This document shows, in pieces, positions 41,809-47,020 of a stretch of 47,020 nucleotides of DNA. The notes beneath the pieces are model-generated. The model had not been told where the DNA came from, did no database searches, and saw only the letters and a list, made by a program, of their open reading frames with translations. The first letter of the stretch is position 1; every line of letters starts with the position of its first letter. A program made the position numbers and the translations under genes. Location of the stretch: assembly GCA_016787605.1 (NCBI GenBank), contig JAEUUE010000092.1, positions 1 to 47,020 on the forward strand, in the 5' to 3' direction. The stretch is from Cyclobacteriaceae bacterium (lineage in GTDB: Bacteria; Bacteroidota; Bacteroidia; Cytophagales; Cyclobacteriaceae).

Positions 41809-41888
41809 GCGGATGGAGGGACTCGAACCCCCACGCCTTTCGGCACCAGATCCTAAGTCTGGCGCGGCTGCCATTACGCCACATCCGC
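41809..41888 (-). tRNA. tRNA-Leu (anticodon UAG)
   Basis: On the minus strand an 80-base tRNA folds fully: acceptor GCGGATG with CATCCGC, D-arm GCG...CGC, anticodon arm CCAGA-CTTAGGA-TCTGG with anticodon TAG (reads CUA), a long variable arm TGCCGAAAGGCGT typical of tRNA-Leu, and T-arm GGGGG-TTCGAGT-CCCTC. CCA is not encoded. It is the only intact copy in a cluster of damaged copies, so it is probably the working gene. Confidence 0.95.
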
Positions 41889-41915
41889 CTAATAACATGG
41901 GATGCGATGGTAATG

Positions 41916-41964
41916 GATCCTAAGTCTGCCCCGACGGGTCGGGGTGCCATTACGCCACATCCGC
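41916..41964 (-). pseudogene. 5' fragment of tRNA-Leu with D-arm palindrome
   Basis: The minus strand reads GCGGATGTGGCGTAATGGCA, then a 16-base palindrome CCCCGACCCGTCGGGG (41929-41944), then CAGACTTAGGATCC: the 5' half of the tRNA-Leu down to the anticodon loop. The insertion site is the same as that of the second insert in the copy at 41529-41655. The 3' half is missing. Confidence 0.7.
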
Positions 41965-42007
41965 ATGTGACCCTCATAATCTCTTTTCGTCGAATGCGTT
42001 CCCTGGC

Positions 42008-42055
42008 CGGCTGCCATGGAGTTTACCCTGAGCTTGTCGAAAGGGCCACATCCAC
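42008..42055 (-). pseudogene. 5' fragment of tRNA-Leu with a different D-loop insert
   Basis: The minus strand reads GTGGATGTGGC, then 27 foreign bases (42018-42044) containing CCTTTCGACAAGCTCAGGG, then ATGGCAGCCGG. The insert replaces GTA of the D-loop. It belongs to a different repeat than the CCCCGA/TCGGGG elements; a similar CCCTTCGACAAGCTCAGGG word occurs as a dispersed repeat in many bacterial genomes. The upstream flank ATGTGAC is shared with the fragment at 41916-41964, which points to duplication. A further trace (ACATCCGC at 42081-42088) may be one more remnant. Confidence 0.6.
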
Positions 42056-42176
42056 ATGTGACAAACATCCTATCGGGGCTACATCCGCAGGAAACCCCTT
42101 TTCAACAATCTTTTTGCGAAAAGGAGTGCAAATTTAGAGATTATTCGTTACCATAGAAGTCCAAAAGACTATCATC

Positions 42177-44399
42177 TTGGTGACTTCGGCTGTTACGGAT
42201 TCTGTGGAGGAGAAAAGGGAGATCATCAACCGCTACCGGCGGTTGCTTCGCAAGAGCAAGCCGGTACTCAAGGGAAATGATGCCAAGCTCATCAAGAGGG
42301 CGTTTACCCTGGCCCTGGAGGCGCATAAAGACATGCGCCGCAAGTCGGGCGAGCCGTTCATCTTTCACCCGTTAAGCGTTGCCGAGATTTGCGTTGAAGA
42401 GATTGGCCTGGGAACCACCGCCATCATCGCAGCCCTGATTCACGACGTCGTCGAGGACACCGACATCGAACTGGCCGACATCGAGCGGATGTTCGGAAAA
42501 AAGATCGCCAAGATCGTCGACGGTCTCACCAAGGTCAGCGGCGTATTCGAATACGGAACGTCGCAGCAGGCGGAGAACTTCCGCAAAATGCTCTTCACGC
42601 TTTCAGAAGACGTGCGCGTGATCCTGATCAAGCTGGCCGACCGGCTGCACAACATGCGCACCCTCGAGAGCATGCCGCGCAACAAGCAGCTGAAGATCGC
42701 TTCCGAGACTATTTACCTGTATGCCCCGCTGGCGCACCGGCTGGGGTTGAATGCGATCAAGACGGAACTCGAAGATCTCTACCTCCGGTTTACGGATGGG
42801 GCGGTGTACAACGAGATCAACAACAAGATCGATGAGTCCAAGGCGACGCGCAACAAGTTCATCAAACAATTTGTGGCGCCCATCAAGGAGGAGCTGGACC
42901 GGCTGAAAGTGGATTACGAAATCAAGGGCCGCCCGAAATCGATCTTCTCCATCTATAACAAGATGCGCAAGCAGAATATCCCCTATGAGGAGGTGTATGA
43001 CCTGTTTGCCATCCGCATCATCATCGATTCCCCCCTGGAGCAGGAGAAAAGCTTTTGCTGGCAGGTGTACTCCATCGTGACGGATTATTACACGCCCAAT
43101 CCGGACCGCCTGCGCGACTGGATCAGCACGCCCAAGGCCAACGGGTATGAGTCGCTGCACACTACGGTGATGGCCAAGAACGGCCATTGGGTGGAAGTGC
43201 AGATCCGGACCAAACGGATGGACGAGATTGCCGAAAAAGGATATGCGGCGCACTGGAAATATAAAGACAGCATCAGCAACCAGGAGTCCAACCTGGAGAA
43301 ATGGCTGGTGCGGGTGCGCGAGACGCTGGAGAAGCAGGATACCACGGCGCTCGAATTTGTCGACGATTTCCGCGGCAACCTGTTTACCGAAGAGGTCTTC
43401 GTCTTCACGCCGAGGGGCGAACTCAAGACCCTTCCGGCGGGAGCCACGGCACTGGATTTTGCTTTCGACATTCACACCGACATCGGAGCCAAATGCATCG
43501 GGGCCAAAGTCAACCAGAAACTGGTGCCGATCAACCACGCGCTGAAAAACGGCGATCAGATCGAGATTCTTACCTCCTCCAAGCAGAAGCCGAATGATGA
43601 CTGGCTCCGGTTTGTGGTGACCCAGAAGGCCAAAGCCAAAATCAAGGACCTGCTGAAGGAGGCCAAACGCAAGCTGGCCGACGAGGGGAAGGAAGTGCTG
43701 CAGCGCAAGATGAAGCAGCTGAAGATCGATTCGACTAACCAGGTCTTTGAGGCCATGCGCACGTTCTTCAACGTGAACTCGCAGCTAGACCTGCATTACG
43801 CAGTGGCCACCGGTCGCATCGGGCTGTCCGAACTTAAACGCTTCAAGGAATACAAACCGGAGTCCCCGCGCCCCAAGGTGGAAGAAATTCGGCGAGAGGG
43901 AGAGCCACACGCCCGGAAACCACACGAAGACATTCTGCTCATCGGCGAAGACATGGATGTCGTGGAATACAAACTGGCCAAGTGCTGCACGCCTATCCCC
44001 GGCGACGAAGTCTTCGGCTTTGTCACCATGAACGAAGGCATCAAGATCCACCGCACCAATTGTACCAACGCCCCTGAACTCCTGTCCAATCACGGTCACC
44101 GGGTTATCAAGGCTAAATGGACTTCGCAGCATGAAGTTGCCTTCCTGACGGGTCTGAAAGTGGTGGGGACCGACCGGGTGGGGCTGATCAACGACGTTTC
44201 CAAGATCATTTCGGAGGAACTCAAGGTGAACATGAGTTCGATTGCCTTTCGAAGCAACCAGGGCATTTTTGACGGCGAAATCATGCTTTATGTCAATGAC
44301 ACCCGCCACCTCGACTTGTTGATCAAGAAGCTGGAAAAGGTGGAGGGGGTGGTCAAGGTATCGCGCTTTGACTCCGCCACGATGAGCCGGCCGCAGTAG
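42177..44399 (+). CDS. Bifunctional (p)ppGpp synthetase/hydrolase (Rel/SpoT)
   Basis: A 740-residue stringent-response enzyme. The HD hydrolase domain is intact (FHPLSVAE at 63-70, HDVVEDTD at about 89-96). The synthetase domain carries [27 protein letters not shown] and EVQIRT. A TGS domain ([24 protein letters not shown]) and a C-terminal ACT domain ([24 protein letters not shown]) follow. The start is probably TTG at 42177 or GTG at 42180; no ATG is near, which may keep expression low. The intact HD set suggests both activities. The tRNA-Leu cluster lies directly upstream. Confidence 0.95.
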   Translation: MVTSAVTDSVEEKREIINRYRRLLRKSKPVLKGNDAKLIKRAFTLALEAHKDMRRKSGEPFIFHPLSVAEICVEEIGLGTTAIIAALIHDVVEDTDIELADIERMFGKKIAKIVDGLTKVSGVFEYGTSQQAENFRKMLFTLSEDVRVILIKLADRLHNMRTLESMPRNKQLKIASETIYLYAPLAHRLGLNAIKTELEDLYLRFTDGAVYNEINNKIDESKATRNKFIKQFVAPIKEELDRLKVDYEIKGRPKSIFSIYNKMRKQNIPYEEVYDLFAIRIIIDSPLEQEKSFCWQVYSIVTDYYTPNPDRLRDWISTPKANGYESLHTTVMAKNGHWVEVQIRTKRMDEIAEKGYAAHWKYKDSISNQESNLEKWLVRVRETLEKQDTTALEFVDDFRGNLFTEEVFVFTPRGELKTLPAGATALDFAFDIHTDIGAKCIGAKVNQKLVPINHALKNGDQIEILTSSKQKPNDDWLRFVVTQKAKAKIKDLLKEAKRKLADEGKEVLQRKMKQLKIDSTNQVFEAMRTFFNVNSQLDLHYAVATGRIGLSELKRFKEYKPESPRPKVEEIRREGEPHARKPHEDILLIGEDMDVVEYKLAKCCTPIPGDEVFGFVTMNEGIKIHRTNCTNAPELLSNHGHRVIKAKWTSQHEVAFLTGLKVVGTDRVGLINDVSKIISEELKVNMSSIAFRSNQGIFDGEIMLYVNDTRHLDLLIKKLEKVEGVVKVSRFDSATMSRPQ

Positions 44400-44427
44400 A
44401 CGGTTATCTCCTATATTTACACCCGGT

Positions 44428-44892
44428 ATGCCGCTGAACCAGAAGCTTTACGACGAAGTAAGCACCATCTTTACCGCCTACCTGGAAAACAAGGAGCTGA
44501 GGAAGACACCGGAACGGTACGCCATCCTGGAAGAAATCTATTCCATTCCCGGCCATTTCGATGTGGAGTCTCTTTATGTCAACATGAAGAACAAGGGCTA
44601 CCAGGTGAGCCGGGCAACGGTATACAACACCCTCGACTTGCTCACCCAGTGCGACCTGGTGACCAAGCACCAGTTTGGCCAGAACCAGGCCCAGTATGAG
44701 AAGAGCTACGGCTCGCGGCAGCATGACCACCTGATTTGCCTGGATTGCAACAAGGTGGTCGAGTTCTGCGACCCGAGAATCCAGACCATCCAGAATACCG
44801 TGGAGGAGCTGATGCAGTTTGAAGTTGTTCACCACTCCTTAATTTTGTACGCCAACTGCAAGAAGGTAAACTGCGAAAACAAAAAGTCATGA
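44428..44892 (+). CDS. Fur-family metal-dependent transcriptional regulator
   Basis: A 154-residue regulator. The N-terminal winged helix contains [14 protein letters not shown] and [13 protein letters not shown]. The metal/dimer domain has HDHLICLDC (His99, His101, Cys104, Cys107) and C144/C149 for structural zinc, and HHSLILY. Fur and PerR differ by a few residues (an oxidisable His and Asp in PerR) that cannot be decided with certainty; PerR-like members are common in Bacteroidota. It is 28 bases after rel and overlaps the STAS gene by ATGA. Confidence 0.93.
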   Translation: MPLNQKLYDEVSTIFTAYLENKELRKTPERYAILEEIYSIPGHFDVESLYVNMKNKGYQVSRATVYNTLDLLTQCDLVTKHQFGQNQAQYEKSYGSRQHDHLICLDCNKVVEFCDPRIQTIQNTVEELMQFEVVHHSLILYANCKKVNCENKKS

Positions 44893-45230
44893 ATTTTGCA
44901 CAGGAAATCCGATCCAATACCCTGATCCTGCGAATTTCCGGCGATTTGATCGGGGAAGATAAAGACACGCGACTGGTGGAAGCCGTCAATGAGGCCGTCA
45001 GCCACCAGGTGCTCACCTGCATTATCGACATTTCCGCACTGCGGTACATCAATAGCAGCGGGATTGGCGTGTTGATCACCCTGCTGACCAAGTTCCGCAA
45101 CAAGGGCGGCGAGGTCTACCTGATGAATCCGTCGGAGAGCGTCAAAAAACTCCTGGCCATCACCAAGTTGAATGCCATCTTCCAGGTGATCCGGAATGAG
45201 GAAGAGGTGATCACGGGCACCCGGAAATAG
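44889..45230 (+). CDS. STAS-domain anti-sigma-factor antagonist-like protein
   Basis: A 113-residue single STAS domain like SpoIIAA/RsbV. The conserved phosphorylation site is present in [14 protein letters not shown] (Ser57 is the likely site), after [10 protein letters not shown]. Such proteins switch sigma factors or other partners depending on phosphorylation by a kinase. No anti-sigma kinase or sigma gene lies in the window, so its partner is unknown. It overlaps the Fur-family gene by ATGA and lies 46 bases before purA. Confidence 0.9.
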   Translation: MNFAQEIRSNTLILRISGDLIGEDKDTRLVEAVNEAVSHQVLTCIIDISALRYINSSGIGVLITLLTKFRNKGGEVYLMNPSESVKKLLAITKLNAIFQVIRNEEEVITGTRK

Positions 45231-45276
45231 GTCCTCATGGAAATGGCAGACCGAATACATTATTGATCCATCACGC

Positions 45277-46551
45277 ATGAAAGTGGACGTACTCCTGGGC
45301 CTCCAGTGGGGGGATGAAGGGAAAGGAAAAATTGTGGATGTCCTGGCGCCCCGTTACGACGTGGTGGCCCGCTTCCAGGGAGGCCCGAACGCCGGTCATA
45401 CCCTTGAATTCGACGGCATCAAGCATGTGCTGCACCAGATTCCCTCGGGAATCTTCCGCCCGAAGACGCGCAACGTGATCGGGAATGGCGTGGTACTGGA
45501 TCCCATCGTTTTTCGGTCAGAGATCGAGAAATTGTCCCGTTTTAACCTGGATGTCAGGTCCAATCTTTTCATTTCCAAGAAGGCTACGCTGATTATTCCC
45601 TCGCACCGGTTGCTGGATCAGGCCCAGGAAAAAGCAAAAGGCGAAGGCAAGATCGGGTCCACCCTTAAGGGGATAGGTCCCTCGTACCAGGACAAGATTG
45701 GCCGGCAGGGACTCCGGATCGGTGATATCTTGTCGAGTTCCTTCAAAGAGAAATTCCAAAAGCTCGTGGATGTCCACATGGATATCCTTAAGCATCACGA
45801 CGTGACTTTCAATTGGCCGGAAATGGAAGGTCAGTTCCTGGAGGCCGTTGAGTTTCTCAAGACGTTTCAACTGATCGACAGCGAGTATTTCCTCAACCGT
45901 GAACTGACCCAGGGCTCATCGATCCTTGCCGAAGGGGCCCAGGGATCGTTGTTGGATATCGATTTTGGGAGCTACCCGTTTGTGACCAGTTCAAATACGG
46001 TGACGGCCGGGGCTTGTACGGGCCTGGGTGTAGCGCCCCGCCACATCGGGGAAGTGTATGGCATCTTCAAAGCCTACAGCACCCGGGTTGGCAGCGGTCC
46101 TTTTCCGACAGAGTTGTTGAACGAGGAGGGCGAAGCGATGCGTAAGGTGGGCAATGAGTTTGGGTCCACGACCGGCCGTCCGCGACGGTGCGGGTGGATT
46201 GACCTCCCGGCGCTGAAGTACTCGATCATGATCAACGGGGTAACCCAGTTGTTGATGATGAAGGCCGACGTGCTCAGTATTTTTCCTACGATCAAGGCCT
46301 GTACCCGCTACCAGCTGGCCGACGGCACGGTGACCGAGCAGGTGCCTTATGAGCTCACCCATGAGAGGATCACCCCCATTTACGAGGAGCTAAAAGGGTG
46401 GCATTGCACCCTGAAGGGCCTTGGGGAAAAGGAATTGCCCAAAGAATTGATCGACTATGTGGTCTTCCTGGAGGGCCGCCTGGGGGTTCCTATCTCGCTG
46501 ATTTCCACCGGTCCAGACCGTACGGAGACCATCCACCGGTTCCGGAAGTAG
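45277..46551 (+). CDS. purA: Adenylosuccinate synthetase
   Basis: A 424-residue enzyme that uses GTP and aspartate to convert IMP to adenylosuccinate on the way to AMP. The GTP-binding QWGDEGKGK (about 9-17), FQGGPNAGHT, GIGPSYQDKI, EGAQGSLLDIDFG, TVTAGACTG and STTGRPRRCGW (the IMP/aspartate region) are all present. Length is normal. It is the last gene before the rRNA promoter. PurA is a known target of (p)ppGpp in other bacteria, and rel lies upstream. Confidence 0.98.
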   Translation: MKVDVLLGLQWGDEGKGKIVDVLAPRYDVVARFQGGPNAGHTLEFDGIKHVLHQIPSGIFRPKTRNVIGNGVVLDPIVFRSEIEKLSRFNLDVRSNLFISKKATLIIPSHRLLDQAQEKAKGEGKIGSTLKGIGPSYQDKIGRQGLRIGDILSSSFKEKFQKLVDVHMDILKHHDVTFNWPEMEGQFLEAVEFLKTFQLIDSEYFLNRELTQGSSILAEGAQGSLLDIDFGSYPFVTSSNTVTAGACTGLGVAPRHIGEVYGIFKAYSTRVGSGPFPTELLNEEGEAMRKVGNEFGSTTGRPRRCGWIDLPALKYSIMINGVTQLLMMKADVLSIFPTIKACTRYQLADGTVTEQVPYELTHERITPIYEELKGWHCTLKGLGEKELPKELIDYVVFLEGRLGVPISLISTGPDRTETIHRFRK

Positions 46552-46584
46552 CCCACAGGCTCTAAAAATCTTCAAAATCAGGCA

Positions 46585-46614
46585 TTGCTTAATTGATTTT
46601 GCCTGTTACCTTTG
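46585..46614 (+). promoter_or_regulatory. Bacteroidota-type promoter of the rRNA operon
   Basis: TTG at 46585-46587 and TACCTTTG at 46607-46614 are exactly 19 bases apart, a full match to TTG-N19-TAnnTTTG. It lies about 300 bases before the 16S start, as expected for an rRNA leader. Confidence 0.88.
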
Positions 46615-46619
46615 CACTC

Positions 46620-46916
46620 CCATTTGTAAAAGGGCCTTTCTGGAGCGCAGAAAGGGGCTGATAAGGCCAGATTTCTTTGGAAGTCGCGATGACCCGAAAC
46701 GCCGGGGTTAAACCTGGCGCGAGGAGTCAAACGTTCTTTGAATACAATGAGATTGATAGCGGACCCGCTTATACTCGATAGAGGGTATGAGCGAGTTGAT
46801 TCTGGGTTTGTTTTATGAGAATAAGGCAGACCCTAGACCAATGAAGCCAGAGAATTGAATAATGCAACGGATTCTGAATCCTGCGAAGGTGGAGGGAGAA
46901 GTTGTGAAGGATTAAT
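46620..46916 (+). other. rRNA operon leader
   Basis: About 300 bases without a gene between promoter and 16S. A hairpin with stem CGCCGGG/CCTGGCG lies at 46700-46719. GTTCTTTGAATA at 46733-46744 resembles the boxA-like antitermination element seen in Bacteroidota rRNA leaders and spacers. The rest presumably pairs with the 16S 3' flank for RNase III processing, which cannot be seen here because the window ends. Confidence 0.65.

Positions 46917-47020
<104 letters not shown>

Noticed and set aside
42603-43538. Minus-strand frame of 311 codons opposite rel
   Set aside because: Shadow of the synthetase region of rel; no domain seen.

Overview
The window is a 47 kb chromosomal segment of a Bacteroidota bacterium, most probably from the order Cytophagales. 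The evidence is the 5' end of a Bacteroidota-type 16S rRNA at the right edge, promoters of the form TTG-N19-TAnnTTTG before rpsT and the rRNA operon, an almost complete lack of Shine-Dalgarno sequences, many lipoproteins, and families common in this phylum (HmuY, DUF4199, DUF1684, 6-pyruvoyl-tetrahydropterin-synthase-like QueD, OmpA/PD40/TPR proteins). The DNA is fairly GC-rich for the phylum, so long antisense shadow frames are frequent. No insertion sequence, prophage or CRISPR array is visible.

Left part (1-16.8 kb): the end of an alpha-carbonic anhydrase; a minus-strand group of secreted or lipid-anchored proteins (NTF2-like protein, amidohydrolase, TPR lipoprotein, octaheme cytochrome with HEAT and TPR repeats, DUF885 peptidase-like lipoprotein); a HerA-type ATPase; a probable heme-uptake locus (AraC regulator diverging from a TonB-dependent receptor plus HmuY-like lipoprotein); then DUF1684, RadC, S20 and an M1 aminopeptidase.

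Middle (16.8-29 kb): a P1-nuclease/phospholipase-C-like protein, DUF4199, a PepP-DUF4198-RidA operon, a TPR/beta-propeller protein, an A-type Fe-S protein, methylmalonyl-CoA epimerase, ThiL, an ankyrin protein, an AcpH-like protein, a TerB-like protein and a membrane serine hydrolase. Two conserved-looking genes in this stretch have no recognisable function.

Right part (29-47 kb): housekeeping genes: lepA, folD, queE, an OmpA/TPR/PD40 protein, hldD, queD, lpxB, a kelch-like protein, clpX, clpP, tig, a tRNA-Leu(UAG) cluster, rel/spoT, a Fur-family regulator, a STAS protein, purA and the start of an rRNA operon.

The least ordinary content is non-coding. (1) Between tig and rel, one intact tRNA-Leu gene is surrounded by at least four damaged copies or pieces. 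Three of these carry small palindromes with a shared CCCCGA...TCGGGG outer stem, at two different positions of the tRNA (T-loop and D-arm), and a fourth carries a different repeat in the D-loop. (2) Several intergenic gaps hold degenerate tandem arrays with a period of 7 or 8 bases (for example ten units of about CACCTCAA at 31790-31869). Some run into stop codons or the start of queE. These two phenomena are the best candidates for something undescribed; the protein-coding content is mostly ordinary core genome.
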